From Desulfovibrio intestinalis (lineage in GTDB: Bacteria; Desulfobacterota; Desulfovibrionia; Desulfovibrionales; Desulfovibrionaceae), in the NCBI RefSeq assembly GCF_014202345.1, contig NZ_JACHGO010000009.1, forward strand, positions 29,133-93,132: a DNA stretch of 64,000 nt, written 5' to 3'. Made by a program: the position numbers and the translations under genes. Below are positions 1-9,118 of the stretch, in pieces. Under the pieces are notes generated by a model. That model was given only the letters and a program-made list of their open reading frames with translations, searched no databases and had not been told where the DNA came from. Each line of letters starts with the position of its first letter. Position 1 is the first letter of the stretch.

Positions 1-537
1 GGTTCCGGCCTCGTACTTGAGGTGACTGTATACGCGGTCGCCAGCGATAAGGCAGATGACTTCCTTGAAGCCCCCGGATTCCGAGAGGGATTCACTCATC
101 AATTCCACTTTCCAGCCCTTGAGCTCGGCAAAACGCGTATACATGCGGAAGAGATCGGCGGCAAAAAGGGCAGCTTCTTCGCCGCCAGTGCCAGCCCGGA
201 TTTCCAGAATGGTGTTCTTTTCGTCAAGCGGGTCGGAAGGCAACAGCATGACCTTGAGCTCAAGCTCAAGCTCCGGCAGTTTTTCCTCGGCCTTCTGCAC
301 TTCTTCCTGTGCCATAGCGCGCATTTCGGGGTCGTCGTCATGCAGCAGCAGCTTGTTTTCGGCCAGCTCTTCACTCACGGAACGGTAACGGCGAAAAAGA
401 TCCACCACGTCGCGCAGATCGGCGTGGGCCTTGGTCAGCTTGCGGTAATGATCCTGGTCGTTGAAAACATCGGGCTGGGCGAGGGCATCCTCAAGCTCCA
501 GATACTTTTTTTCCAGGCCTTCTAATTTGGCGAACAT
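1..537 (-). CDS. prfA: Peptide chain release factor 1, N-terminal part (cut by window edge)
   Basis: Class I release factor that recognises UAA/UAG on the ribosome in the cytoplasm. Only the first 179 residues are inside the window; the GGQ hydrolysis loop and the PxT codon-recognition motif lie beyond base 1. What is visible is the N-terminal helical domain (start MFAKLEGLEKKYLELE) and the beginning of the core with the RF1-type stretch KNTILEIRAGTGGEEAALFA around residues 123-142. The ATG at 537 is preceded by a GGAG ribosome site. It is the third gene of a leftward rpmE - DUF1385 - prfA group. RF1 rather than RF2 is judged from the N-terminal sequence. Confidence 0.93.
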   Translation of the reverse strand, partial: MFAKLEGLEKKYLELEDALAQPDVFNDQDHYRKLTKAHADLRDVVDLFRRYRSVSEELAENKLLLHDDDPEMRAMAQEEVQKAEEKLPELELELKVMLLPSDPLDEKNTILEIRAGTGGEEAALFAADLFRMYTRFAELKGWKVELMSESLSESGGFKEVICLIAGDRVYSHLKYEAGT

Positions 538-617
538 AGGGATCTCCGGCTGGCAGTGGACAAAAACGGAAACAGCGGACGGCGGGCCTCAGCCCAACCG
601 TACAGAGGCAAAGGGCG

Positions 618-1658
618 TTACTGCGCGGTGTAGGGCACCGTGCGTACATTTTCTCCGGCCTCGGGCCCCAAAGCTTCACGCAGGGCCACTACCGCCACTT
701 CAAGCTGGCTTTCGTCCGGCTCATAGGTGGTCAGCTTTTGCAGGGCCAGGCCTGGCGCGCGCAGAATGCTGGCAAGCGGCCCCTGGGGCAGGCGCGCCGC
801 ATAGCGGATAAGCTCGTAAGCCAAAGCACTGATGGGCACCATAAGCAGCAGCTTGAAAAAGATGGTCAGGGCGTGCTTTGCCACAGCGCCTTGCGGCGTG
901 TGCAGGGCCAGCAGCGCAGGCACCAGCACCGCGTGCAAAATAATGGATATGCAGATGACAAAGAGCAAAAACGTGGTGCCGCAACGCGGATGCAGGCGGC
1001 TCATGCGCGCAGCGCTTGCCGCAGTTACCTCGTCGCCGGACTCGAAAGCGTGAATGGTCTTGTGCTCTGCCCCGTGGTACTGAAAAACCCTGCGGATGTC
1101 AGGAACATAAGAGATGGCTTTTATGTACCCCATAAAGATGCAGCACTTGAAAAAGCCGTCCCACAGATGAAAGGTCAGCCCTTCCACGTCGCCGCCCAGG
1201 TTCAGCCACAGCATACCCAGGGACAACAGGTGCGGCACCACCACGAAAAGGCCGATGGCCATAAGCAGGGCTGCCAGCATGGTTACTACCAGATGCCAGC
1301 CAGAGATTTCCTCTTCCTGCCCTTGAGCCACCACCTCTACCGAGCGGTTAAGCGCCTTGATGCCGTTGACGAGCGTTTCCAGCAGAATAGGAAAGCCCCG
1401 CAGGAAAGGCTTTTTCAGCCAGTCATAACGCAACAGAGAAAACCAGGGCAGACGACGGGCAATAATCTCCCCGTCGGCCTGGCGTACGGCAAGACCGTAG
1501 GTATCGCCGTTGCGCATCATCACGCCTTCCATAACGGCCTGACCACCCACTGTGGGGCAGGCAGACGTCAAAGCATAAAGCGCCATCATGGCCCACCGGG
1601 ATTTTCCCCCTGCGGCCTTGCCTGGCGCTCCCTGCCGTGCGTCATCCTTGTGCGGCAT
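618..1658 (-). CDS. DUF1385 (YqhQ-like) integral membrane protein
   Basis: Member of the DUF1385/YqhQ family, a multi-spanning membrane protein of unknown biochemical role, often labelled a predicted metal-dependent enzyme. The family signature VGGQAVMEGVMMRNG is near residues 37-51, and a second conserved block YHGAEHKTIHAFE (possible metal ligands H and E) lies in the middle; several hydrophobic segments flank it. The chosen ATG at 1658 has an AGGA site 7 bases upstream; an upstream in-frame codon at 1736 would overlap rpmE and is unlikely. It sits between rpmE and prfA, so it is probably co-transcribed with translation genes. The function is unknown. Confidence 0.85.
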   Translation of the reverse strand: MPHKDDARQGAPGKAAGGKSRWAMMALYALTSACPTVGGQAVMEGVMMRNGDTYGLAVRQADGEIIARRLPWFSLLRYDWLKKPFLRGFPILLETLVNGIKALNRSVEVVAQGQEEEISGWHLVVTMLAALLMAIGLFVVVPHLLSLGMLWLNLGGDVEGLTFHLWDGFFKCCIFMGYIKAISYVPDIRRVFQYHGAEHKTIHAFESGDEVTAASAARMSRLHPRCGTTFLLFVICISIILHAVLVPALLALHTPQGAVAKHALTIFFKLLLMVPISALAYELIRYAARLPQGPLASILRAPGLALQKLTTYEPDESQLEVAVVALREALGPEAGENVRTVPYTAQ

Positions 1659-1674
1659 ATCCTGCCGCCCGCGA

Positions 1675-1887
1675 CTATTTAGGCTCAAACTTGGCGTACT
1701 TTTTACGGAAGCGGTCAATACGGCCAGCCGTATCAAGGAAGCGCTGCTTGCCGGTGTAGAAAGGATGGCAAGCGGAACATACTTCCACGCTTACCTGCTC
1801 ACCCTTGGTGGAGAGCACGGTTTCTTCGTTGCCGCAAGCGCAGGTGATGGTGGCATTGAACACTTTGGGATGGATATCTTTCTTCAT
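1675..1887 (-). CDS. rpmE: 50S ribosomal protein L31
   Basis: A 70-residue zinc-type (C+) L31 of the large ribosomal subunit. Cysteines 16, 18, 37 and 40 (CAC and CSAC) form the zinc site, which separates it from the Cys-less YkgM/RpmE2 paralogue. The ATG at 1887 follows a GAGG site; the longer in-frame reading from 1989 adds a non-conserved extension and is rejected. It is the first gene of the leftward rpmE - DUF1385 - prfA group, with only 16 bases between its stop and the next start. Confidence 0.95.
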   Translation of the reverse strand: MKKDIHPKVFNATITCACGNEETVLSTKGEQVSVEVCSACHPFYTGKQRFLDTAGRIDRFRKKYAKFEPK

Positions 1888-2110
1888 GACAACTACCTCA
1901 TGGAACGCGGCATAATCCGGCGAAATTACTGCCAGACGCCCGCGCGTTTTTCCCTTGGTGCGAAAGTATATCGCACAAGGGCAAACCATATAGCGCTTCT
2001 TTCAACTTTTGGCAAGGGGTAAGAGGCAAAGACCAGGCGGCATCATATTCTGCCCTGCCACTGCGGCCCGCCGCATTGCCAGGGCGGCCCTTCGGCGCTA
2101 TATAGCCCGC

Positions 2111-2881
2111 ATGGCAAAAAACCCACGACAACGCGCAGACCAACTTGTTTTTGAGCAAGGCCTTGCCGCGAGCCGCGAGCAGGCACGCCGCCTTATCATG
2201 GCGGGCAAAATCATTCTTGCGGAATGCGTGCCCGGCGCACCGCCCCAGCTTGTGCCCAAACCCGGGCATCCCTATCCGGCAGACACGGCCTTTGCCCTGC
2301 TGGAGCCGGAACCCTATGTGAGCCGGGGGGCCTACAAGCTGATTACCATTCTCGACCAGTTCAAACTGAACGTGACAGGCTTTGTTTGCCTGGACGCCGG
2401 CGCGTCCACTGGCGGCTTTACCGACTGCCTGCTGCAACGCGGAGCCGCCCGTGTTTATGCGGTGGACGTGGGCCGCAACCAGTTGCACGAAAAACTCCGG
2501 GCCGACACCCGCGTTGTCAACCTTGAAGGCGTCAACCTGCGCCATGCAGAAGCCGAACTTATTCCCGAACAGGTAGACATGGTGGTGGCCGACGTTTCCT
2601 TTATCTCTCTTACTCTGGTGCTGCCAGCCTGCATGACGTGGCTCAAGCCCGGCGGCATTGTGGCTACCCTCATCAAGCCCCAGTTCGAGCTGGGACCGGG
2701 CGAGACGGTCAAGGGCGTCGTGCGCGATGAAGAAGCGCGGCAAAGGGCGGTCGACAAAATACTGGCCTTTACCGAGGCAAACCTTGGCTTGAACTGCCGT
2801 GGAGTGCTGCCCGCCGCCATCAAAGGGCCCAAGGGCAATCAGGAATATATGGCACTTTTTGAACGGAACGTGGCTGGTTAG
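2111..2881 (+). CDS. tlyA: TlyA-family 23S/16S rRNA 2'-O-methyltransferase (S4 + FtsJ-like)
   Basis: 256 residues with an S4 RNA-binding domain at about 5-65 (RADQLVFEQGLAASREQARRLIMAG) followed by an RrmJ/FtsJ-type SAM methyltransferase fold; the SAM-binding segment VCLDAGASTGGFTDCLLQ lies near residues 95-112 and VDMVVADVSFISL follows. TlyA proteins 2'-O-methylate cytidines of rRNA and some members are called hemolysins. The ATG at 2111 starts the conserved domain but has no clear Shine-Dalgarno; an in-frame TTG at 2009 would add 34 unconserved residues. It is a single gene, convergent with the gene at 3108-3452. Confidence 0.88.
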   Translation: MAKNPRQRADQLVFEQGLAASREQARRLIMAGKIILAECVPGAPPQLVPKPGHPYPADTAFALLEPEPYVSRGAYKLITILDQFKLNVTGFVCLDAGASTGGFTDCLLQRGAARVYAVDVGRNQLHEKLRADTRVVNLEGVNLRHAEAELIPEQVDMVVADVSFISLTLVLPACMTWLKPGGIVATLIKPQFELGPGETVKGVVRDEEARQRAVDKILAFTEANLGLNCRGVLPAAIKGPKGNQEYMALFERNVAG

Positions 2882-2947
2882 CCAGCGCGTTACAAGGGCG
2901 CAACGCGCGGTAACGCGTCCTGGATTTTGCCGTAAATTGCATGAGGG

Positions 2948-2996
2948 GGGCAGCACGTCACCTTTGAAAATGTAATATTTCAAAGATATGCTGCCC
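2948..2996. repeat. Palindromic element with CTTTGAAA/TTTCAAAG core
   Basis: Imperfect hairpin: outer arms GGGCAGCA (2948-2955) and TGCTGCCC (2989-2996), inner arms CTTTGAAA (2962-2969) and TTTCAAAG (2978-2985). The inner pair is the same core that recurs in the repeats at about 28.8, 30.0 and 49.0 kb. It lies between two convergent genes. Confidence 0.55.
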
Positions 2997-3023
2997 TAAA
3001 AAATGCCCTGCTTTTGACAGACT

Positions 3024-3043
3024 AAAAAAACCGCGTGAAGCGG
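3024..3043 (-). terminator. Intrinsic terminator of the leftward envelope operon
   Basis: Short hairpin CCGC-GTGAA-GCGG at 3031-3043 with an uninterrupted A7 tract at 3024-3030, which reads as U7 on the minus strand after the 3108-3452 gene. Confidence 0.6.
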
Positions 3044-3050
3044 TGACGAG

Positions 3051-3097
3051 CGATTGGCGATTGGCGATTGGCGATTGGCGATTGGCGATTGGCGATT
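3051..3097. repeat. Tandem heptanucleotide repeat (CGATTGG)6
   Basis: Six perfect copies of CGATTGG occupy 3051-3092, followed by a partial copy CGATT to 3097. It lies between a minus-strand stop codon at 3108 and the terminator hairpin at 3024-3043, so it would be part of the 3' untranslated region of the leftward operon. Confidence 0.95.
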
Positions 3098-3107
3098 TTA
3101 CAGGCCA

Positions 3108-3452
3108 TTAATGCCCTGAATAGTCCAGAACATTATTCAGCGGCGCGCTGCTGCTATTGATGCGGCCCCCTTCGAGCGCATGCCGTGTCAGACGCCAGCC
3201 GTCCATATCCAGCACATCAAGCTTGCCCTTGTGTTCCGGCTCCAGATGCCGGGCCAGGGCTTCCAGCACTTCGTCCACAGGAAAGTACATACCCTCAAAG
3301 GAAATGCGCGCCATGTCCCCGTCTTTTTCCAGCACGGGAATATCATCAGCGTCGGGCAGGGCATCGGCGCAAGCGTGCGCCAGATCGTCGTAAAACGCGC
3401 TGCTCACCGGGTATACATGCCCGTAGACTTTAAGAAGAGGGTCACGGCTCAC
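3108..3452 (-). CDS. Small conserved protein of unknown function, envelope operon
   Basis: 114-residue acidic, soluble-looking protein with no signal peptide, membrane segment or motif that I recognise. The start is GTG at 3452; it overlaps the upstream TPR gene's TGA stop by four bases (GTGA), a strong sign of translational coupling. It is the last gene of a lipoprotein - TPR protein - small protein operon and is followed by a terminator at 3024-3043. A role with the upstream TPR protein is inferred from coupling only. Confidence 0.7.
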   Translation of the reverse strand: MSRDPLLKVYGHVYPVSSAFYDDLAHACADALPDADDIPVLEKDGDMARISFEGMYFPVDEVLEALARHLEPEHKGKLDVLDMDGWRLTRHALEGGRINSSSAPLNNVLDYSGH

Positions 3453-5062
3453 GGCTTTAGTTCCTTAGTTCCAGCAGCTGACTTCGAAAGATCTGACGGA
3501 GAGGATTCCGCATCTGGCGCGGTGGATTTTTCCCCATCTGGCGGGGCAGGCGTGCTTTCCTGCCGCGCTTCCGGGCTGGCCTGCGGGTCAGAAGATCCAG
3601 ACGGCAGACAGTACTGCTGCGCCCTGGCCAGAATCAACCCCTCACACTCGCCCAGCGCACAGGCCGCGCCAAAATCCTCACACATACCCGTCATATCGCG
3701 CCGTTGCATGCGTACGGTTCCCCGCGCCCGCAAGCGCCGCGCCCTGTCATCTCCTTGAGGCGTGAAACCGTGCCTGTCATCCAGAGACGAAGTCAGATCA
3801 TTTTCCGCAAGGGCAAGCTGCTGAAGCCGCCAATGCCCGAGTGCGCGGATGTAGCGCGCCCTGCTCAGGCCGGAATCCAGAGCCAGAGCAGCATCGCACG
3901 AAACAATGCTTTGCAGCGGCAACCCGCGCCGCAACTGTGCCTCGGCCAGCAAAAGCCATGCGCCAGGGCTTTGCGGCAACCGGGCAGACACCTGCTCCAG
4001 CTGGGGCAAAAGTCCGTCAGGCACAAGCCAGCCGTCCGCATCGGACGCCAGAACGTCCTGCGCCTGCAAAAGTGCTTGTAGTTGGTGTGAGGCATTGTTC
4101 CAATGCCTTTCAGTCCACACTGCGTCGTCAAGCGAGGCATCGGAAAAATCTGTGCCGGGTGTGGCATCTGCCACCGGGGGCGCTTCTGCCCCGGCCCCCA
4201 CACAACCCGAAAAAGCCTCATCCAGCGCGTTCTTGCGGGCATCTCCACCGCGTTCGCCGGGCCTGGCGGAACTTGCCGCGTCGTGCATTCCCACTGGCGC
4301 CCGGTATACATTGCCGAGGTTGCCGCTGCCGCGTATGCCAGAACGGTGGTTGCTGCCCGCGTGATTCCTTACAGCGCCATTTTCAGCCGGATCACGCGCA
4401 TTCATGAGTTGCAGCAGATCTGTCGTTTCCTGCAAAAGGCGCAGCCGCAACTGCACGAGATCAGCACTCCGCAGAGCCTGCGATATATTGCTGGCAGCCC
4501 CGGGACGAGCCCGCAAGTGCACCGTTACAGCAGGCGCGCCATCTTCGTGATACCTGACTACGGAACGGTAAAGCTGCGCGGCCAGAACAAGCCGTTCATC
4601 GGCATTGATGGCCCCCATGCGAATGTCGCGCCTGTTGGGCAAAGCATCGGCAGCAGCAGCCAGAGCCGCCATACGGGCATTGCCTTCAGCCAGAATACGC
4701 GCCGCAGCGCTGTTGAGCGGGGTTCGCGCCCGCGCAAGTTCACTGTGTTCGATGTCAGCAAGAGGTGGGGCTGCGGCATCAGGGACAGAGACGGGATCAG
4801 AAGAGAAACCAGGATGGGACGGGGCAGGCAGTGCCTGATCCGCAGGCTTTTTTGCCAGCTGCCCGCCAAACGGTTCTCCCGTGGGGAATTGACCCAAGCG
4901 AAGCTGGCCCGTGCCGACTGCTTCTTCGGCATGCGCCGCCAACACAAAGCCGCCGACCACAAGGGCCGACGGCAGGGTACAATACACCAACGCGGTCACT
5001 GTCAGCGCCGCGCAGAAAAACAGGGCACGCGAAGCGCGCAGAAGCTTATTTCTTGGCCTCAA
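3449..5062 (-). CDS. Membrane-anchored or secreted TPR-like protein
   Basis: About 537 residues. A basic N-terminus (RPRNKLLRASR) precedes a hydrophobic helix (~residues 14-36) ending in AHAEE, so it is exported or anchored. The middle is poorly conserved-looking and rich in Ala, Asp and Gly. The C-terminal third (about 330-470) has TPR-like helices (GAWLLLAEAQLRRG, SRARYIRALGHWRLQQ), then a low-complexity Pro/Ser tail. The start is uncertain: TTG at 5062 is the best fit because it gives the basic and hydrophobic signal and overlaps the lipoprotein stop by 17 bases; the longer ATG at 5173 would lie deep inside that gene. It is probably an envelope scaffold protein. Confidence 0.65.
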   Translation of the reverse strand: MRPRNKLLRASRALFFCAALTVTALVYCTLPSALVVGGFVLAAHAEEAVGTGQLRLGQFPTGEPFGGQLAKKPADQALPAPSHPGFSSDPVSVPDAAAPPLADIEHSELARARTPLNSAAARILAEGNARMAALAAAADALPNRRDIRMGAINADERLVLAAQLYRSVVRYHEDGAPAVTVHLRARPGAASNISQALRSADLVQLRLRLLQETTDLLQLMNARDPAENGAVRNHAGSNHRSGIRGSGNLGNVYRAPVGMHDAASSARPGERGGDARKNALDEAFSGCVGAGAEAPPVADATPGTDFSDASLDDAVWTERHWNNASHQLQALLQAQDVLASDADGWLVPDGLLPQLEQVSARLPQSPGAWLLLAEAQLRRGLPLQSIVSCDAALALDSGLSRARYIRALGHWRLQQLALAENDLTSSLDDRHGFTPQGDDRARRLRARGTVRMQRRDMTGMCEDFGAACALGECEGLILARAQQYCLPSGSSDPQASPEARQESTPAPPDGEKSTAPDAESSPSDLSKSAAGTKELKP

Positions 5063-5633
5063 TAGCCTGAACAATCTTTTGCGCCATGGGCTTGATAAGT
5101 TCACGCAGCGTGTCCAGCATAATATTGTCGGCAGCGCTGCCCATTGGCATGACCGTGCGCGACTGCGAGGCATTGAGCGTTTCGCTGTAGATGCGGCTCT
5201 GCCGGTTGGCTACGGAGTAGTTGACGCGCATGCTGGTTGCCAGGTCGGTGGCGGAGTTTTCGCGCAGCCATACCTGATCCACGTCGCCAGTCACCAGATA
5301 GTCGGGATTACCCGCACGGGCCTGATTTACGCTGTCGGCATAAGAAACCTGAAGGCCGTTACGGGCCAGTTCGTCAGCAAGGGCCTTGCTTATCCACTGG
5401 GTAACGCTGTCATTGGTGACAAAGGCGGTATTGTCACGGCGCGAACCTATGACAGTCTGGTCTTGCCGCTTGTCTTCAAATGCCACCACAGTCACTCTGG
5501 GAGCCTTGGGGCCGGGCAGCACAGCGCCTTCCATAAAAGGCGGCGGCAGCAGGCGCACACTGTTGGCGGGCCCGCAGGCTGTTGCCAGAAAAGCAAGCAA
5601 AACTAGACATAATACATTGCGCACAGGTTTCAT
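5046..5633 (-). CDS. Envelope lipoprotein (YajG-like)
   Basis: 195 residues with a lipoprotein signal peptide: MKPVRNVLCLVLLAFLATACG, lipobox LATA-C with the lipidated cysteine at about residue 20. The body resembles YajG/uncharacterised outer-membrane lipoproteins (PRVTVVAFEDKRQD, then alpha/beta pattern) and may adopt the small fold seen in curli/LPS-associated lipoproteins. The ATG at 5633 has a GAGG site; an upstream ATG at 5663 adds only nine residues and spoils the signal. It is the first gene of the leftward operon with the TPR protein and the 114-residue protein. Function unknown. Confidence 0.78.
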   Translation of the reverse strand: MKPVRNVLCLVLLAFLATACGPANSVRLLPPPFMEGAVLPGPKAPRVTVVAFEDKRQDQTVIGSRRDNTAFVTNDSVTQWISKALADELARNGLQVSYADSVNQARAGNPDYLVTGDVDQVWLRENSATDLATSMRVNYSVANRQSRIYSETLNASQSRTVMPMGSAADNIMLDTLRELIKPMAQKIVQAIEAKK

Positions 5634-5810
5634 GACAGCCTCGCGTTTTATAGAAATTTTCAAGAGTATTCTCGTGGTCTATATACGGAAAAAGCCAGCC
5701 TTGCAAGGCAGTATGCCCCCGTGATAAAGGAATAACGATGTCGCGGGCAGCTCTGGCTGCAAATTTACCGCGTATCCAGCGTAATACAGCGCAATTTTTC
5801 AGGAGCGGTC

Positions 5811-7085
5811 ATGATTGATCTCAAACTGGTGCAGAGGCAGCCCGAAGTTTTGGCCAAGGCTCTGGCCGACCGTCATTCGGACATCAGTGTGGATGCATTT
5901 CTGGAACTGGACGGCAAACGCCGCACCCTGCTCACAGAAGTGGAAGGCCTCAAAAGCAAGCGTAATGAAGCATCTGGGCAGGTGGCGGCCCTCAAGCGCT
6001 CTGGTCAGGATGCCGGGGAACTGCTTGCAGAACTTTCCACCCTGTCTGACCGCATCAAGGAGTTGGACGTCGAAACCGCACAGGCCAAGGCCGATGTGGA
6101 AAGCTGGCTCATGCGCGTGCCAAATATCCCCGACAGCACCGTGCCGCTGGGAGCCAATGAAGACGAAAATGTTGAAGTGAACCGCTGGGGCACGCCCCGT
6201 CAGTTTGATTTCGATGTGCGCGAACACGGCGACATTGGCGTTGCCCTGGGCGGGCTGGATTTTGAACGTGCCGCGCGCCTTACGGGCAGCCGTTTTGTGG
6301 TGTCCCTGGGTTGGGGCGCACGCCTTGAACGTGCCCTGGCCGCCTTTTTTCTCGACAGGCATACCTGCCACGGCGACTACACTGAAGTAAGCCCTCCCTA
6401 TATGGTCAACCGCGCCACTATGACAGGCACGGCCCAGTTGCCCAAGTTTGAGGAAGACCTGTTCAAGTTGCAGGACTGGGACTATTTTCTCATTCCCACA
6501 GCCGAAGTGCCGCTGACCAACCTGCACGCAGGCGAAGTGCTGGACGAGGCTGACCTGCCCCGCGCCTACTGCGCCGCGACCCCCTGCTTCCGTTCCGAAG
6601 CGGGCAGCGCGGGCAAGGACACACGCGGCATGATACGCATGCACCAGTTCACCAAGGTTGAAATGGTACGCTTCGCTCACCCCGAAGACAGCTTCAACCA
6701 GCTTGAACTCATGCGCGGTCACGCCTGTGAACTGCTGGAACTGCTGGAACTGCCCTACCGTTTCATCACCCTGTGCACTGGTGATATGGGCTTTTCTTCT
6801 GCCAAAACCTACGACGTTGAAGTGTGGATGCCCGCGCAGAAAACCTACCGGGAAATATCGTCCTGCTCCAACTGCACCGACTTTCAGGCGCGCCGGGCAG
6901 ACATCCGCTTCAAGCCCAAGGGTGGCAAGGCGGCTTTTGTCCACACCCTCAACGGTTCCGGCTTGCCCACTGGCCGCACCACCGCCGCCATACTGGAAAA
7001 TTGCCAGCAAAAGGACGGCAGCGTGATTCTGCCCAAGGTGCTGGTGCCCTACATGAATGGTCTGGAAGTTATCGAACCGCGCTAG
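5811..7085 (+). CDS. serS: Seryl-tRNA synthetase
   Basis: Class II aminoacyl-tRNA synthetase charging tRNA-Ser (and tRNA-Sec if present). 424 residues, the usual bacterial length. An N-terminal antiparallel coiled-coil arm covers about residues 1-110 (tRNA-binding), then the catalytic core with motif 2 ([21 protein letters not shown] region, ~262-282), the TGDMG segment and motif 3 ([16 protein letters not shown], ~387-402). The ATG is preceded by AGGAG. Monocistronic between a leftward operon and a bidirectional terminator. Confidence 0.98.
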   Translation: MIDLKLVQRQPEVLAKALADRHSDISVDAFLELDGKRRTLLTEVEGLKSKRNEASGQVAALKRSGQDAGELLAELSTLSDRIKELDVETAQAKADVESWLMRVPNIPDSTVPLGANEDENVEVNRWGTPRQFDFDVREHGDIGVALGGLDFERAARLTGSRFVVSLGWGARLERALAAFFLDRHTCHGDYTEVSPPYMVNRATMTGTAQLPKFEEDLFKLQDWDYFLIPTAEVPLTNLHAGEVLDEADLPRAYCAATPCFRSEAGSAGKDTRGMIRMHQFTKVEMVRFAHPEDSFNQLELMRGHACELLELLELPYRFITLCTGDMGFSSAKTYDVEVWMPAQKTYREISSCSNCTDFQARRADIRFKPKGGKAAFVHTLNGSGLPTGRTTAAILENCQQKDGSVILPKVLVPYMNGLEVIEPR

Positions 7086-7113
7086 GCCGTACTAAACATC
7101 GACGCCATTTACA

Positions 7114-7147
7114 CAAAAAACGGGCATGCACTGCATGCCCGTTTTTT
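7114..7147. terminator. Bidirectional intrinsic terminator after serS
   Basis: A stem of ACGGGCATGCA and its complement flanked by A6 on the left and T6 on the right. It can stop serS transcripts and, on the other strand, the leftward gene group ending at 7270. Confidence 0.88.
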
Positions 7148-7269
7148 ATGGTCAAACCTGTTTTGAAATCAAACGTGTTTCAAGGCGGCAATCCCCATCA
7201 TCGCACGACCTGAACAAAAGATGAAGTTCGACGCAGCGATAACTGAAAAGACGCCCGTGGAGCTACAGC

Positions 7270-7560
7270 CTAAAAAACCTTCTTGAGCAGGGTTATGGCC
7301 AAGTGCTTGAGCTTGCCTTCGGTAAAGGCCACAAAAGCCGTAAAGTGCGGCGTGACGTTGTGCTCGTCTATGGCCTGTTGCGAAGCCCAGGCTTCAATAA
7401 CGAAAAAGCGGCACACATTGGACAGGTCCTCGGTAAGCTCATAGCTTATGTTGCCTGCCTCGCCCCTGCTGCCGTCCACCAGAGCCTGCAGTACGGGCAT
7501 GAGGGCCTCACGGTGCTGGGGCAGCACTTCCAGTTCAGCGACAATGCGTATTTCACTCAT
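7270..7560 (-). CDS. Antibiotic-biosynthesis monooxygenase (ABM/YgiN-like) protein
   Basis: 96-residue ABM-fold protein, a small ferredoxin-like dimer. Family members include the quinol monooxygenase YgiN and autoinducer/quinone-modifying enzymes. Visible signature: AELEVLPQHREALMPVLQALVDGSRGEAGNISYEL split over the first half, then FFVIEAWASQQAIDEHNVTPHF with the conserved E-W and H-x-x-(S/T)-x-H pattern. The ATG at 7560 has an AAGGAAG site; a longer reading from 7716 would run through sdaA. It starts 25 bases after the sdaA stop, so the two are probably one operon. The substrate cannot be told from the sequence. Confidence 0.85.
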   Translation of the reverse strand: MSEIRIVAELEVLPQHREALMPVLQALVDGSRGEAGNISYELTEDLSNVCRFFVIEAWASQQAIDEHNVTPHFTAFVAFTEGKLKHLAITLLKKVF

Positions 7561-7585
7561 TGATGTTCTTCCTTGATTATCGGGA

Positions 7586-8980
7586 TCAGGCGTTTTCGGA
7601 ATTTTTCTTGCGTTCCAGCCCTTCGGCCACGGCCTGAGCCAGACCGCCCAACGAGGTTTCCTTGTAGCGGGATTGCAGATCAAGGCCCGTGCGGTACATG
7701 ACCTCAATAATGGCATCCAGCGAGATCACGCGCTGCCGCCCGTCTTCCAGGCGTGAAAGCTGCGCGCAATTGACCGCGCGCTCTGCGGCAACGCCATTGC
7801 GCTCGATGCAGGGGATCTGCACAAGCCCGCCCACTGGATCGCAGGTCAGGCCCAGATTGTGCTCCATGCCAATTTCGGCAGCCACTTCCACCTGTTTCAC
7901 ATTGCCGCCCGTTACCGCGCAGTAGGCTCCCGCCGCCATTGAGCAGGCCACGCCCACTTCGCCCTGGCAGCCAACTTCCGCCCCTGAAATGGAGGCATTT
8001 GTTTTGAAGAAAAGGCCGATGGCTCCCGCCGTGAGCAAGAAGTCCAGAGCGCCCTCTTCCGTGGCATGGGGGTAGAAATTCTGATAGTAGGTCAGCACTG
8101 CGGGCACAACCCCAGCGGCACCGTTGGTGGGGGCTGTGACCACCCGCCCGCCGGAAGCGTTTTCCTCTGCCACGGCAAAGGCGTAAAGCGTCGGCCACAG
8201 GCTCAGATCACGGCGGCCCTGCGCCTGAAGGGCACTGACCTTGCGCAGCAGGTTGGGCGCGCGGCGGCGCACGTTGTAGCCGCCGGGCAGCACGCCGTCG
8301 GTGTAGCAACCGCGCTCTACCGAATCACGCATGACATCCATGATGGCCTGGGCGCGGCGGCGCACCTCCGTGGGCGAATGCCAGAAACTTTCGTTGGCCA
8401 TGACGATCTGCGCCACGGTTTTGCCTTCGCTTTCGCAAATGGCAAACAGTTCGCTGGCGGTCTTGTAAGGATACGGAGGATTGGGCCAGGTCTCCGGCTC
8501 GCTGTCAAAGTCCGCATCTGTACGGATAAAGCCGCCGCCAATGGAGTAGTAGGTACGGGTATACAGCTCCGTGCCGTCACCGGCATGGGCCGTGAGCTTC
8601 ATCGCATTGGAGTGACGGGGCAGAAACATGCCCTTGTGCAGGCGCATGTCGCGTTCGTAAACAAAAGGAATGGTTTGTGCGCAGATGAGAACAAGGTCGG
8701 CGTTATTTTTAAGTTCCGCCGTGCGCCGGGCCAGATGGGCCGTATCAACCGAGGCGGGCTCTTCACCTTCCAGGCCGCCCAAGATGGCTCCTGTGGTGCC
8801 GTGGCCCTCGCCCGTAAGGGCCAAAGAACCAAAAAGATCAACACTAACGCGCCCGACCATGGGCAAAAGCCCCAGTACCGCCAGTTCCCCCGCAAAAGCC
8901 TTGCCCGCCACCATCGGCCCCACAGTGTGCGAACTGGACGGTCCGATGCCAATCTTGAACAGGTCAAAAACGCTGAGCAT
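7586..8980 (-). CDS. sdaA: L-serine dehydratase, single-chain iron-sulfur type
   Basis: Deaminates L-serine to pyruvate and ammonia with a catalytic [4Fe-4S] cluster. 464 residues: the N-terminal beta domain with the SSSHTVGPM phosphate/serine-loop motif near residues 13-21, and the C-terminal alpha domain with the cluster cysteines in the segments [17 protein letters not shown] and [12 protein letters not shown]. The length and the fused alpha and beta parts match E. coli SdaA. The ATG at 8980 follows a GAGGGGG site. Serine use for pyruvate fits a fermentative or sulfate-respiring anaerobe. Confidence 0.95.
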   Translation of the reverse strand: MLSVFDLFKIGIGPSSSHTVGPMVAGKAFAGELAVLGLLPMVGRVSVDLFGSLALTGEGHGTTGAILGGLEGEEPASVDTAHLARRTAELKNNADLVLICAQTIPFVYERDMRLHKGMFLPRHSNAMKLTAHAGDGTELYTRTYYSIGGGFIRTDADFDSEPETWPNPPYPYKTASELFAICESEGKTVAQIVMANESFWHSPTEVRRRAQAIMDVMRDSVERGCYTDGVLPGGYNVRRRAPNLLRKVSALQAQGRRDLSLWPTLYAFAVAEENASGGRVVTAPTNGAAGVVPAVLTYYQNFYPHATEEGALDFLLTAGAIGLFFKTNASISGAEVGCQGEVGVACSMAAGAYCAVTGGNVKQVEVAAEIGMEHNLGLTCDPVGGLVQIPCIERNGVAAERAVNCAQLSRLEDGRQRVISLDAIIEVMYRTGLDLQSRYKETSLGGLAQAVAEGLERKKNSENA

Positions 8981-9118
8981 GAGACCCCCTCGAGCAAAGA
9001 TGCAGCGGCCCCGCACCATCTGTACAGAACCACTTATCTCTTTGTGACACAGTACGTCCTGCCACGCAACGGGCAGGGCTGTACGCAGCCTGAGGCGCTA
9101 CAGCCCGCAGCGAAGAGC

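Noticed and set aside
22..525. Long plus-strand open frames opposite prfA and many other genes
   Set aside because: They are mirror frames of GC-rich real genes: no ribosome sites, no recognisable domains, and the opposite strand encodes known proteins throughout.
3051..3097. A CRISPR array
   Set aside because: The 7-base units are contiguous, without spacers, and no cas gene is present anywhere in the window.
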